Assembly: GCA_005889395.1 (NCBI GenBank)
Contig: VBFX01000014.1
Coordinates: forward strand, 1-11,317
Direction of reading: 5' to 3'
Source of the DNA: Chloroflexota bacterium
GTDB lineage: Bacteria; Chloroflexota; Dormibacteria; CF-121
Length of the DNA: 11,317 nt
Shown: piece after piece, positions 1 through 6,788 of the stretch
Position numbering within the stretch: the stretch's first letter is position 1
Layout: each line of letters begins with the position of its first letter
Made by a program: the position numbers and the translations under genes
Notes under the pieces: generated by a model
Seen by the model: the letters and a program-made list of their open reading frames with translations, nothing else
What the model was told of the DNA's origin: nothing
Database searches by the model: none

Positions 1-851
1 TCTCGGGAGCGTTTCATTTCAAGAGCCGCGTAATGCAGGCTCTCAGCAGCGTAATTCCCATCTCTGGAAACAACAGCCTCGGTTCCACTTAGAGGCTGGC
101 TTCCGACTCTGGAAACAACAGCCTCGGTTCCACTTAGAGGCTGGCTTCCGATGGGATAGGTATGCCGGTATAGGAACCGTCCGGTTGAGATCTCAATGAC
201 CATCAACTCTTTGGCTGCTGAGATCGCACTCATGGTGTTCCGGTTCGGAACGCCGACAATCGTTGACTGCATCACCACCGCTCGGTCAGTGCCCCGCTTG
301 CAGGCAACAACCTCAACGCTGTCGGTTGCTCCGGCGGACCCGACGATGGCGACAGTTCGAGGCTTGGAAGTAAGGCTCGTCCATAAGAGGCTCACAGGTC
401 CCTCGAGCGTCCCGCCCTTAAACGAGGCGTAGCCGGGGACGGTCAGCTCGCATAAGTGGGCATCATCCTCGGCCCAGCGCGCCCCGAAGCCGGCCGTTTG
501 GTCGATTTGCCCGACGGGGTGGCCGGACTGATCCAGCACCGTGCCATCGCTCAGCAATAGGCGGGATCCGTCCGGCGACACACTTCGGATCATCCGCGGG
601 GCCGGTCCATTCTTCGGGCCGACGCCAGCGGCCTGCGCAATCCGGATGGTTGCGTGGGGACTGCCTGTCCAGTCGAGGCTGTAGACGGTAGCGAGACCTT
701 GGATCGGATCGGACGCCGGGTGAGCATACGTAGAGTAGTAGGCGAGGTCCACCGGCGGGGTGCCCCTAACGGTCGCCGGTTTCGTCCCACACGAAGCCAC
801 GAGGAAGACTGGTATTAGCAGGCCCAGTAGGCCGCGCGACCGCGAACTCAT
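1..851 (-). CDS. Beta-propeller-like lipoprotein, 3' end outside window
   Basis: Reading leftward from ATG at 851-849 the frame stays open for 283 codons to the window edge, so the C-terminus is missing. The first 21 residues form a lipoprotein signal peptide: basic SSRSRG, a hydrophobic stretch (LLGLLIPVFLV) and a lipobox ending VASC with the lipidated Cys at 21. It is therefore probably anchored to the outer face of the membrane. Residues about 90-125 contain a 'SVSPDGSRLLLSDG' strand-turn pattern followed by 'ARWAEDDAHLCEL', as in TolB/WD40-like propeller blades; I infer a propeller fold but no specific ligand. An in-frame stop lies 12 codons upstream and no other start codon lies between, which fixes the ATG. 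I see no convincing Shine-Dalgarno sequence; TGTACT lies 4 nt before the start. Residues 234-263 are a tandem 15-residue duplication. Function is unknown. Confidence 0.8.
   Translation of the reverse strand, partial: MSSRSRGLLGLLIPVFLVASCGTKPATVRGTPPVDLAYYSTYAHPASDPIQGLATVYSLDWTGSPHATIRIAQAAGVGPKNGPAPRMIRSVSPDGSRLLLSDGTVLDQSGHPVGQIDQTAGFGARWAEDDAHLCELTVPGYASFKGGTLEGPVSLLWTSLTSKPRTVAIVGSAGATDSVEVVACKRGTDRAVVMQSTIVGVPNRNTMSAISAAKELMVIEISTGRFLYRHTYPIGSQPLSGTEAVVSRVGSQPLSGTEAVVSRDGNYAAESLHYAALEMKRSR
63..152. repeat. 45-bp tandem direct duplication, in frame in the lipoprotein gene
   Basis: Two adjacent 45-bp units, 63-107 and 108-152, are identical at 44 of 45 positions (C at 107, T at 152). Because 45 is a multiple of three, the duplication adds exactly 15 residues to the minus-strand lipoprotein: (I/V)GSQPLSGTEAVVSR twice. 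Each unit contains a 7-bp inverted repeat CAGCCTC / GAGGCTG around an 11-nt loop, which could have promoted slippage. The near-identity at DNA level suggests a recent event or an assembly artefact. Confidence 0.95.
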
Positions 852-942
852 CGCAAGTACAACGATTCCGGGGGACTGGAGTTACAGTAGGGGTTCACCG
901 GGCGATCGTCGAATGCCAAGCGCACAGCTCAGTGGGCAGCTT

Positions 943-977
943 GAGTTCAAAACTTGTACGGCTGGGGAGACCAACCC
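943..977 (+). repeat. Interspersed repeat copy A
   Basis: This 35-nt block starts GAGTTCAAAACTTGTACGG and continues GCTGGGGAGACCAACCC. It matches copies B (1648) and C (2993) over nearly the whole unit. It is non-coding, 68 nt beyond the stop of the minus-strand membrane protein gene and 92 nt before the start of the lipoprotein gene. Its second half can form an imperfect GG.TGG / CCA.CC hairpin. The rest of the 852-1044 gap shows nothing else I can identify. Confidence 0.85.
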
Positions 978-1044
978 TCTCAAATGCTCACACGGCACCC
1001 TGCCTGGAAGAGGCTGGAGCCGCATGGGATTGCTTCGGGAGTTC

Positions 1045-1527
1045 TCAGAGACCTACCACGAGCGTACGGATAAAGAGGACGCTCACAACCGAGAGCAAAA
1101 GTCCGCCCGCAATCAAGACCCACCGAGGTGGCGGCCGCTTAAAAATCATGGTTCCTGCCAAGACGACGAGGCCGAACACGCAGACCAGCATTCCGATTGG
1201 CGTTACCGCCCCTGCACTCCCGTGGAGCATGCCCATCTGCGGATATTCGAGGCGGGCCGAGGCCGCCTCCAAAACCTGCCCGGCGCCGATGATCGAGATG
1301 CCCACCAGGACCAGGGTCGGCCCTGCCGACGTGCCAAACCTCCTCCGAGCCCTCTCCCTCCAACCGAACCAGGCGAGGACCGAAACGGGCACACCGACCG
1401 ACGCATGAGTTACCAGATGAGGAATCCAATCCGGCTCGGCTGGAAGCACAGACGCAAGCAAGTAGGAGAGACCGATGGCCACGGCGATGGTTCCAAGAGA
1501 CATCAGAGCAAACCTGCGTCCGATCAT
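1045..1527 (-). CDS. Small five-helix integral membrane protein
   Basis: 160 residues from ATG at 1527-1525. Hydrophobic segments lie at about 6-28, 39-57, 71-88, 107-128 and 136-157, separated by short basic loops (WRERARRRFG at 56-65, FKRPPPR at 129-135), so about five membrane helices are predicted. I do not recognise a family and see no catalytic motif. An in-frame ATG eight codons upstream (1551) would add MPPIKCGT, but the hexamer TAAAAT (1541-1536, minus strand) overlaps that codon and lies 8 nt before the ATG at 1527, so the shorter start with a leaderless or nearly leaderless transcript fits better. GGA at 1533-1531 could also act as a very weak ribosome site. The gene stands alone between two copies of the interspersed repeat. 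Its hydrophobic pattern supports real coding; the long plus-strand open frame over it has no protein-like composition. Confidence 0.7.
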   Translation of the reverse strand: MIGRRFALMSLGTIAVAIGLSYLLASVLPAEPDWIPHLVTHASVGVPVSVLAWFGWRERARRRFGTSAGPTLVLVGISIIGAGQVLEAASARLEYPQMGMLHGSAGAVTPIGMLVCVFGLVVLAGTMIFKRPPPRWVLIAGGLLLSVVSVLFIRTLVVGL

Positions 1528-1535
1528 CGTTCCGC

Positions 1536-1541
1536 ATTTTA
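1536..1541 (-). promoter_or_regulatory. -10-like hexamer of the membrane protein gene
   Basis: On the minus strand TAAAAT (5 of 6 to TATAAT) lies 8 nt before ATG 1527. No clear -35 is visible. The short distance implies little or no 5' leader. Confidence 0.4.
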
Positions 1542-1572
1542 TGGGAGGCACCGGCTAGGAAGCGAACCGTCC

Positions 1573-1601
1573 GCCGATCGACCGCTCATTGTCGGATCGG
1601 C
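1573..1601. repeat. Bulged hairpin in intergenic region
   Basis: GCCGATCGAC (1573-1582) pairs with GTC-G-GATCGGC (1591-1601), giving ten base pairs with a single bulged G and an 8-nt loop. No T-run follows on either strand, so it does not look like a standard intrinsic terminator. It lies 46 nt upstream of the membrane protein start and could be an operator or simple structure. Confidence 0.45.
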
Positions 1602-1647
1602 TGAACGCAAGCCCTCGAAAACCAGGCCCTCAGTACTACGGGTAGGT

Positions 1648-1682
1648 GGAGTTCATAACTTGTACGGCTGGGGACACCACCC
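1648..1682 (+). repeat. Interspersed repeat copy B
   Basis: GGAGTTCATAACTTGTACGG followed by CTGGGGACACCACCC. It matches copy C with two substitutions (TCATAAC for TCAAAAC, GGCTGG for GGTGGG). It has the same orientation as copies A, C and D and lies in the gap before the nitrilase. Confidence 0.85.
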
Positions 1683-1963
1683 ATTCCGGGTGTGCCTTCC
1701 TTCTGGCCCCGCTACCTTGCGAGTGGCGGATCAGGCGCTTGGTATCGTGCAATAGGCAGCCCGTTGCGCATGGCGCGATCGCACAAATACGACACGAAGC
1801 AGGGCGCGTGGCGACCGATTGACGAGCGTTCGTGATGCGGACTCAGGCGAGCCGTTCCTGATCCGCGAGGACCTCATCGATTGCGTACCGTGCGATGCCC
1901 GAAGAGGGCCGGCTCGGGCGACGGGACCGCGGGCAGGTGATCCATGACGCCCTGTCCAGTGCG

Positions 1964-1969
1964 TAAAGT
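1964..1969 (+). promoter_or_regulatory. -10-like hexamer directly before the nitrilase
   Basis: TAAAGT ends exactly 6 nt before GTG 1976. Transcription started from it would begin at or next to the start codon, giving a leaderless mRNA. I see no good -35 at 16-19 nt spacing. Confidence 0.45.
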
Positions 1970-1975
1970 ACAGAG

Positions 1976-2911
1976 GTGAGCCGGGTCGCGGTCGTACAAG
2001 CCGCGCCGGTGGTCTTCGATTGCGGCGCCACGCTCGCCAAGGTTCGGAAGCTGGCGGCCGAGGCAGTTGCCGGGGGTGCCCGGCTCGTTCTTTTCCCAGA
2101 GGCTTTCATCTCCGGTTATCCGAGAGGCATGTCCTTCGGCACCGTCGTCGGCAGCCGCACGCAAGAGGGCCGGGATCAGTTCCGACAGTACTGGGAGAGC
2201 TCTATCGACATTCCGGGCCCTGCAGTTGACGAGCTCTCGGCTCTCGCTGCCCAACTAGGGCTCCACATTGTCATCGGCGTGATCGAGCGACAGGGTGGCA
2301 CGCTTTACTGCACCGCTCTCTTCCTCTCGCCAGAGGGTTACTTGGGGAAGCATCGCAAGGTCATGCCGACCGCGGCTGAGCGGATCATATGGGGCTTCGG
2401 CGACGCTTCCACGCTGCCAGTTTTCGATACGCCGCTCGGGCGGCTGGGAGCGGTCATTTGCTGGGAGAACTACATGCCCTTGCTGCGGATGGCGATGTAC
2501 TCAAAGGGTGTCCAGATCTACTGCATTCCAACCGCGGATGGGCGGGAGACTTGGCTCTCTACCGTGCGCCACATCGCTCTTGAGGGCCGCTGCTTCGTGC
2601 TCTCAGCCAACCAGTTCACGAGGCTCTCGGACTTCCCCTCGGGGATCGAAAACGAGCTGGCTTCAAAGCCCGACGACGTGATCTGCCTCGGCGGAAGCTG
2701 CATCGTCGGTCCCCTCGGCAATGTGCTCGCGGGCCCAGACTTCAGCGGCGAGACGATCCTTTATGCAGACCTGGACCTGGGGGACGTGGTGCGAGGGAAA
2801 TATGACTTCGACGTAACCGGTCACTACGCCAGGCCGGACCTCTTTCACCTCGAGATCAACGAGGCGGCTCAAAAGCCAGTCGTCTCAATTCCAAATCAGA
2901 AGAAAGCCTAG
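1976..2911 (+). CDS. Nitrilase (carbon-nitrogen hydrolase superfamily)
   Basis: 311 residues, the usual size for a cytoplasmic bacterial nitrilase, which hydrolyses a nitrile to the carboxylic acid and ammonia through a cysteine thioester. The catalytic triad is complete: Glu42 in FPEAFISGYP, Lys128 in GKHRKVMPT and Cys162 in GAVICWENYMPLL. Glu135 after the lysine matches the second conserved glutamate. The tail TGHYARPDLFHLEI (281-294) is typical of true nitrilases rather than amidases or carbamoylases, though the substrate cannot be read from sequence. The N-terminus SRVAVVQAAPVVFD is the standard first strand, and an in-frame TAA only 4 codons upstream makes GTG 1976 the only usable start. 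There is no Shine-Dalgarno sequence; TAAAGT lies 6 nt upstream. The gene is monocistronic, followed by a repeat-containing gap. Confidence 0.95.
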   Translation: MSRVAVVQAAPVVFDCGATLAKVRKLAAEAVAGGARLVLFPEAFISGYPRGMSFGTVVGSRTQEGRDQFRQYWESSIDIPGPAVDELSALAAQLGLHIVIGVIERQGGTLYCTALFLSPEGYLGKHRKVMPTAAERIIWGFGDASTLPVFDTPLGRLGAVICWENYMPLLRMAMYSKGVQIYCIPTADGRETWLSTVRHIALEGRCFVLSANQFTRLSDFPSGIENELASKPDDVICLGGSCIVGPLGNVLAGPDFSGETILYADLDLGDVVRGKYDFDVTGHYARPDLFHLEINEAAQKPVVSIPNQKKA

Positions 2912-2992
2912 CCACCGATCTCAACTCTTGCTCTCCTTAGTCGGTCGCCGTCGCTAACACGGCACCATTCTCGAGCAGCAGGCACTCGAGGC

Positions 2993-3043
2993 GGAGTTCA
3001 AAACTTGTACGGTGGGGGACACCACCCAAAACAAGTTTTGAAC
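2993..3043 (+). repeat. Interspersed repeat copy C with 13-bp inverted arms
   Basis: The 35-nt repeat (2993-3027) is followed by AAA and a perfect reverse complement of its own 5' arm: GTTCAAAACTTGT (2996-3008) and ACAAGTTTTGAAC (3031-3043). Between the arms GGTGG (3011-3015) and CCACC (3022-3026) form an inner stem with a 6-nt loop. The result is an 18-bp two-part hairpin with A/T-rich ends, readable from both strands. It begins 82 nt after the nitrilase stop and may act as a bidirectional terminator, or be a REP-like palindromic element. Confidence 0.85.
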
Positions 3044-3067
3044 CGGCTAGGGGAATTCGAAGAGCTG

Positions 3068-3085
3068 CTGAATAGGATTATTCAG
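3068..3085. repeat. 7-bp hairpin / palindrome upstream of the cupin operon
   Basis: CTGAATA (3068-3074) and TATTCAG (3079-3085) pair perfectly around GGAT. One bulged G extends the stem with GCT/AGC. It is AT-rich against a GC-rich background and lies about 145 nt before the cupin start. It could be an operator for a dimeric regulator or a weak terminator of the nitrilase. Confidence 0.4.
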
Positions 3086-3230
3086 AGCGCGTCCGCGCAG
3101 CCGAGCGTTGCCGAGGATCACCCTGGATAACAGGTGTTGCAAACTGCCGGCGGTGCGGGATCGTTCCGTAGCGGTGACAGATCAGGCCACCAAAAGGATG
3201 ATGACGTCGAGGGAGGACCGCATAGCTAGC

Positions 3231-3794
3231 ATGGAGTCGATGAGCGATCGACAGAGCAGCACGCCTCAAGCCGCCGAGCGCGTGATCCACAACCCCGTAA
3301 GTGGCGAGCGGATCGTGATCCGCACGACCGCCGCCCAGACCGACGGGCGCCTGCTCGTCTTCGATCTCTCCCTACCACCGGGCGGACACGTGCCTGCTCG
3401 CCATGCTCATCCCAGTCAGGAAGAGCGCTTTACGGTGATCGAGGGCCACATGCGATTCAGGTTTGCGGGCAAGACCTGCGCTGTGAATCCTGGCGAAAGT
3501 GTTGTCGTGCCAAAAGGCCAGCCACATTGGTTCGGCAACCCGGGGCCGGAGCCCTCCCTTGCGCGCGTCGAAGTGCGGCCCGCGCTGCGTACGCAGGAAT
3601 TCTTCGAGGCAAACGAGACGATCGCTCAAGCCGGCCATTTCCTTGGTACCCGACTGCCTCGCCTTTCGGATCTGGCCGCCGTTCTGCTCGAGTACGAGCG
3701 TGAGGTCTCGGTCCCCATTGTGCCTGCCGCGGTGATCAGACGCCTCCTGGCCCCACTCGCGTGGTTCGGCCGTCGCCGACTCCGCGCGCGCTGA
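3231..3794 (+). CDS. Single-domain cupin protein
   Basis: 187 residues from ATG 3231. Both cupin motifs are intact: motif 1 at 51-72 has the form G(X)5HXH(X)3E(X)6G with metal ligands His58, His60 and Glu64, and motif 2 at 88-103 (G(X)5PXG(X)2H(X)3N) supplies His99. So a divalent metal should bind. The C-terminal third (about 120-187) is a family-specific extension ending in a hydrophobic and very basic tail, AWFGRRRLRAR, possibly membrane-associated. The reaction is unknown; cupins of this kind include dioxygenases, isomerases and sugar-binding proteins. The start is uncertain: ATG 3240 is in frame, ATG 3198/3201 and TTG 3108 lie upstream, and the only good Shine-Dalgarno match (GGGAGGA, 3211-3217) sits 13 nt before 3231, rather far. 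It overlaps or abuts the deacetylase gene, so they are probably co-transcribed. Confidence 0.85.
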   Translation: MESMSDRQSSTPQAAERVIHNPVSGERIVIRTTAAQTDGRLLVFDLSLPPGGHVPARHAHPSQEERFTVIEGHMRFRFAGKTCAVNPGESVVVPKGQPHWFGNPGPEPSLARVEVRPALRTQEFFEANETIAQAGHFLGTRLPRLSDLAAVLLEYEREVSVPIVPAAVIRRLLAPLAWFGRRRLRAR

Positions 3795-4504
3795 GGGTGC
3801 GGGACGCGACGCGGGACCTTCACCGATTCTCTAATGTCCTGGTGGTCTTTCCGCATCCCGATGATGAGACCGTCAGCTGCGGTGGCACGATCCGCCGGTT
3901 CGCCGACGCGGGCGCCAGGATCACGCTCGTGCTGCTCACGGGCGGTGAGCGAGGCACTCGGAGTGGCACGCTCGACCCGGAGCTGCTGGCGGTGCGTCGG
4001 CGCGAGGCCGAGGCCGCGGCGCGCATTCTCGGAATCGCCGACGTCATCCAGGAGGATTTTCCTGATGGGCAGCTGGTCGAACACACACCCTTGACGATGA
4101 CGGCGCTGGCAAGCGTCATCGGGCGTGCCGAGCCCGACTTGATCGTGACCTACGATCCCGCCGGGCTCGACGGGCATCCCGACCATATCGCCTGCTCGCA
4201 GATCGTAACGGCAGTCGCGCGGACGCACGCTCCACGCGTCACCCTCTGGTACGCGGCCCTCCCAGCCTGGATCACGAGCGCGTTTTTCGTCCTGGGTCAG
4301 ATGCGGCATGACCCCGACGTCGAGGCGCGTCGCTGCCGGCCGACCCACCGCATGCCGGTTCGGTCTGCGGCCTCGGACAAGATCCGTGCCTGGAATGTCT
4401 ATGCCAGCCAGCGTGGCAACATCCGCAAGGGCCTCGGCCGGCTGGTGCCCGCGTGGGTGGCCATCCGCGCCTGGCCCTACGAATACTTCGCCGAGCCATC
4501 TTGA
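3761..4504 (+). CDS. LmbE/PIG-L family zinc N-deacetylase
   Basis: 247 residues from GTG 3761. This family removes acetyl groups from GlcNAc-type sugars (MshB, PIG-L, LmbE and relatives) using zinc. The metal site is visible: PHPDDE at 31-36 (His32 and an Asp as ligands) and GLDGHPDH at 135-142 (His142 as third ligand, Asp141 nearby). The Rossmann-like core begins at NVLVVF (25-30). An alternative start, GTG 3797, lies 2 nt after the cupin stop and would give 235 residues without loss of the fold. I find no strong ribosome site for either, and translational coupling to the cupin is likely. The stop TGA shares its A with the ATG of the next gene. The substrate is unknown; the following glycoside hydrolase suggests a sugar conjugate. 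Confidence 0.9.
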   Translation: MVRPSPTPRALRVRDATRDLHRFSNVLVVFPHPDDETVSCGGTIRRFADAGARITLVLLTGGERGTRSGTLDPELLAVRRREAEAAARILGIADVIQEDFPDGQLVEHTPLTMTALASVIGRAEPDLIVTYDPAGLDGHPDHIACSQIVTAVARTHAPRVTLWYAALPAWITSAFFVLGQMRHDPDVEARRCRPTHRMPVRSAASDKIRAWNVYASQRGNIRKGLGRLVPAWVAIRAWPYEYFAEPS

Positions 4505-5598
4505 TGCTCGAGCTGCGCCTGAAGCGGCCAGAGCAACCGATGACCAACTTGTGGAGCGAGCTGCCGATCGCGCGGCGCGAGTCAACCATCCTCGGGATCA
4601 GCTTCCGGCCGCGACAGGCTGAAGCGCTCGGATTGGATGGACCGGCGACCCTCCAAACGCTGCTCACGTATCCATTCGACATGATCCGGCTGGGGGCGTA
4701 CTGGAATCGCATCGAGCCTACGCGCGGCTCCTTCGATACCGGCGAGTTGGATCGGCAGCTCGATGCCGCGGAGCGGGCAGGCAAAAAGGTCATCCTCGCC
4801 GTCGGAGCGGTAAAGACGTTCGGCTATCCCGAGCTGTTCATTCCTTCCCACCACCTCGTGAAACCGTTGCGCGAGGGCGCACTGATAAAGCCGACCGACT
4901 ATCCCGAGCTGATCGCGGGCGCCACGGACTTCATTGCCAGGATCGTCGCCCGCTACCGCGATCGGAAGGCGATCGTAGCCTGGCAGCTCGAGCACGAGGC
5001 TGTTGACCCGCTGGGCGTGGAGCACAGCTGGCGTCTCGCCGTTTCGTTCGTGGCACGCGAGCTGCAGGTGCTCCGGGAGGCTGATCGCTCACGGCCGGTG
5101 ATGATGAACGGATTCCTCCCGACCTCGTCACTCGTGCAGCTCACCCAGTGGTGGCGAACCCGCGACCAGGGTGATTCGCTGGACGTGGCTGTGGCGCTGG
5201 CGGACCTTGTCGGCCTGGACTACTATCCGCGCCACGCCATGCGGCGTCTTGGCCCCCGAACGCTGTACCTCGAAACTGCCGATCTCCCCTGGGAGCGCGC
5301 CCGGCGCCGGCGTCTCTTCGCGTCGGTGCGGGCACGCGGCAAGCAGTTGATGGTGTCGGAGGGACAGGCCGAGCCCTGGGAAGCGGTCACCGTGCCGCCA
5401 AATCCCCATCAGCACGCCTCGCGCAGCTGCCCGCCGGAGGATCTGATTCGCAATTACACCGCGGCGATCGGGTGGTCATCGCCAGGACAGACATTGCAGG
5501 CTTACCTCTTTTGGGGCGCGGAGTACTGGGTGCTACGCGACCGCGCCGGTGACCCGAGCTACCTGAAGACCTTCGCGCGCATCCTCGAACAGGCCTGA
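4504..5598 (+). CDS. TIM-barrel glycoside-hydrolase-like protein (GH5/GH42 type)
   Basis: 364 residues. The sequence follows a clan GH-A barrel: FDMIRLGAYWNRIEPTRGSFD (59-78) is the usual 'seeing the entry strand' of GH5/GH42 enzymes, WQLEHEAVD (160-168) carries the candidate acid/base Glu165, and LMVSEGQAEPW (282-292) carries the candidate nucleophile Glu286. LFWGAEYW (335-342) matches the last strand, often with a substrate-stacking Trp. No signal peptide is visible, so it is probably cytoplasmic and would act on an imported or internal glycoside. ATG 4504 overlaps the deacetylase TGA by one base (TGATG), which argues for this start; ATG 4540 is an alternative. I cannot assign a family or substrate. 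It is the last gene of the trio and converges on the oxidoreductase gene 41 nt away. Confidence 0.8.
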   Translation: MLELRLKRPEQPMTNLWSELPIARRESTILGISFRPRQAEALGLDGPATLQTLLTYPFDMIRLGAYWNRIEPTRGSFDTGELDRQLDAAERAGKKVILAVGAVKTFGYPELFIPSHHLVKPLREGALIKPTDYPELIAGATDFIARIVARYRDRKAIVAWQLEHEAVDPLGVEHSWRLAVSFVARELQVLREADRSRPVMMNGFLPTSSLVQLTQWWRTRDQGDSLDVAVALADLVGLDYYPRHAMRRLGPRTLYLETADLPWERARRRRLFASVRARGKQLMVSEGQAEPWEAVTVPPNPHQHASRSCPPEDLIRNYTAAIGWSSPGQTLQAYLFWGAEYWVLRDRAGDPSYLKTFARILEQA

Positions 5599-5639
5599 GA
5601 ACAAGTCGGCGCTGGTAGTGTCCGGCTGAACCCTGGGCC

Positions 5640-6788
5640 TCACGCCTTCACGCGTTTCCCTGATGCCGCAGAGCTCTCGATGGCGGCGATGACTTCGTGG
5701 CGCCGGACGGCGTCGGCGAAGTCCGGCACGGTGTGAGTCCCATTGGCGATGTCTGCCGCGAACGCGGCATAGGCACGCCCGACGTTGAAGGCCGGCGCGC
5801 CTTCCAGGAGGGTGAGCGCGGGCCATTTCTGTGTCAGCGCCGTCGGGACAGCAAGCTCGGCGGGCTCGTTGCGTCCGTGCGCTCCCGCGACGGTCAAGGG
5901 AAAGATCCCGGGAACGGCGGCGTCAGCGGTAATCCGGAGCGTTCCGGCGCTTCCGTTGATTTCCCACAGGAACCCGATACCGCCGGCCACGGCCTCACGG
6001 ACGTGGACGCTGGCGGTCGCCCCGGAGCTGAGGGTGCCGATCACCGCGATCTGGTCGGCCGCGGTCTTCACGATCCGCTCCCCGGTCTCTTCGATAGTGA
6101 TATGCGGCCTGCGAAGATCCGACACGGCTGACAGGTCGGCGAACTCGCCCAGCACGTAGTTGAGGATGTCCAGGCTATGGCCGACGGGGATCGTGAGCAA
6201 GTTGGCGCCGTTTGCTTTGTCGAGCATGTAGGCGTTGGGCTGTCCCACGACGTCGCCCGGGATCGACAGTCCGACCATGGTGGTTGAGAGGACCTCGCCG
6301 ACGTATCCGTCGCGGAGCAGCTGTTGGACGAACTCGATCGCCGGGGCCTGCCGCGCTTGCAAACCGACGACCGTGCGCACCCCTCGCTCGGCGGCGAGCG
6401 CGGCCATCGCTCGCGTGTCCTCGAGGTCGCGGCCAAGTGGCCACTCGCAGTAGACGGCCTTGCCGGCGGCAAGGGCGGCGGAGACGAGCGCTCGATGGTG
6501 CGGGACCTTGACCGTAACAACGACCAAGTCAATGTCGGGTTGGGTCACCAGCCGCTCGTGGTCTGAGAACATGGCGCTGACCCCGAACACTTCGCCGGCT
6601 TCGCGCGCGGATTCCGCGTTGTGGGCGCTGAGTGCCCGGATCTCGTAGTTCGGCAATGCGCGCAATGCCGGGATGTGGGCGGTGGCGGCCCAGCCCCGGA
6701 CCGGGCTGACTCCGATGATGCCGACGCCCAGCGTCGATTTAGGGATTGCTAGGGCTGATGTAGCGTTGCGAGCTTCTGTCCGGGGCAT
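5640..6788 (-). CDS. Gal80-like Gfo/Idh/MocA family oxidoreductase
   Basis: 382 residues. The Rossmann nucleotide site is at 20-40 (LGVGIIGVSPVRGWAATAHIP), followed by the typical alpha/beta oxidoreductase C-terminal domain. Normal family members have a catalytic lysine in an EKP motif; here it reads CEWPLG (114-119), with Trp116 in place of the lysine. The GWA..AHIPA stretch, EWPL, AAERGV.T..GLQ.R..P (132-149) and GHSLDIL (203-209) resemble yeast Gal80, the NAD-binding galactose regulator that is not an enzyme. So this may be a sensor, or an enzyme with altered chemistry; the resemblance comes from my memory of Gal80 rather than an alignment search. ATG 6788 directly follows the TAG of the LUD gene (TAGATG), implying an operon and translational coupling. 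Confidence 0.88.
   Translation of the reverse strand: MPRTEARNATSALAIPKSTLGVGIIGVSPVRGWAATAHIPALRALPNYEIRALSAHNAESAREAGEVFGVSAMFSDHERLVTQPDIDLVVVTVKVPHHRALVSAALAAGKAVYCEWPLGRDLEDTRAMAALAAERGVRTVVGLQARQAPAIEFVQQLLRDGYVGEVLSTTMVGLSIPGDVVGQPNAYMLDKANGANLLTIPVGHSLDILNYVLGEFADLSAVSDLRRPHITIEETGERIVKTAADQIAVIGTLSSGATASVHVREAVAGGIGFLWEINGSAGTLRITADAAVPGIFPLTVAGAHGRNEPAELAVPTALTQKWPALTLLEGAPAFNVGRAYAAFAADIANGTHTVPDFADAVRRHEVIAAIESSAASGKRVKA

Larger units (their letters stand above)
1552..1975. other. 424-nt non-coding region between divergent genes
   Basis: This region separates the minus-strand membrane protein from the plus-strand nitrilase. It holds a bulged hairpin (1573-1601), repeat copy B (1648-1682) followed by a 5-bp CACCC/GGGTG stem with an ATTCC loop (1678-1692), and the -10-like hexamer just before the nitrilase. 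The minus-strand frame ending near 1843 reads ARYAIDEVLADQERLA at its end, which could be a small coding relic, but it has no supported start. No RNA gene is evident in the remainder. Confidence 0.6.
2912..3230. other. 319-nt non-coding region with repeat copy C and hairpins
   Basis: This gap separates the nitrilase from the cupin operon. It holds a CTCGAG...CTCGAG inverted pair (2970-2990, 6-bp stem, 9-nt loop) 59 nt past the nitrilase stop, then the large palindrome of copy C (2993-3043), then an 18-bp hairpin (3068-3085). The cupin frame is open back to TTG 3108, but residues before about 3231 do not look like a cupin N-terminus. Promoter and start of the cupin operon must lie in 3086-3230; I could not identify a convincing -10/-35. 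Confidence 0.6.

Noticed and set aside
63..152. Tandem repeat considered as a CRISPR or attachment site
   Set aside because: Two adjacent units without spacers, in frame within a gene; it is a simple duplication.
196..432. Short plus-strand frame in the lipoprotein gene
   Set aside because: It is the antisense of the lipoprotein coding frame and has no ribosome site or motif.
760..1755. 331-codon plus-strand open frame
   Set aside because: It runs across the lipoprotein start, repeats A and B and the membrane protein gene. Its composition is Arg/Pro/His-rich with no motifs, typical of a GC-rich shadow frame.
1700..1800. tRNA-like impression in the gap before the nitrilase
   Set aside because: I could not fold acceptor, anticodon and T arms; no GGTTCGAATC-type T loop is present.
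1843..1960. Possible coding relic on the minus strand ending in ARYAIDEVLADQERLA
   Set aside because: It has a plausible helical look but no start, no recognisable family, and its long frame overlaps the nitrilase. Too little to call a pseudogene.
3626..4585. 319-codon minus-strand open frame
   Set aside because: It lies opposite the cupin and LmbE genes, which have intact family motifs, and it is low-complexity Arg/Ala/Gly-rich.
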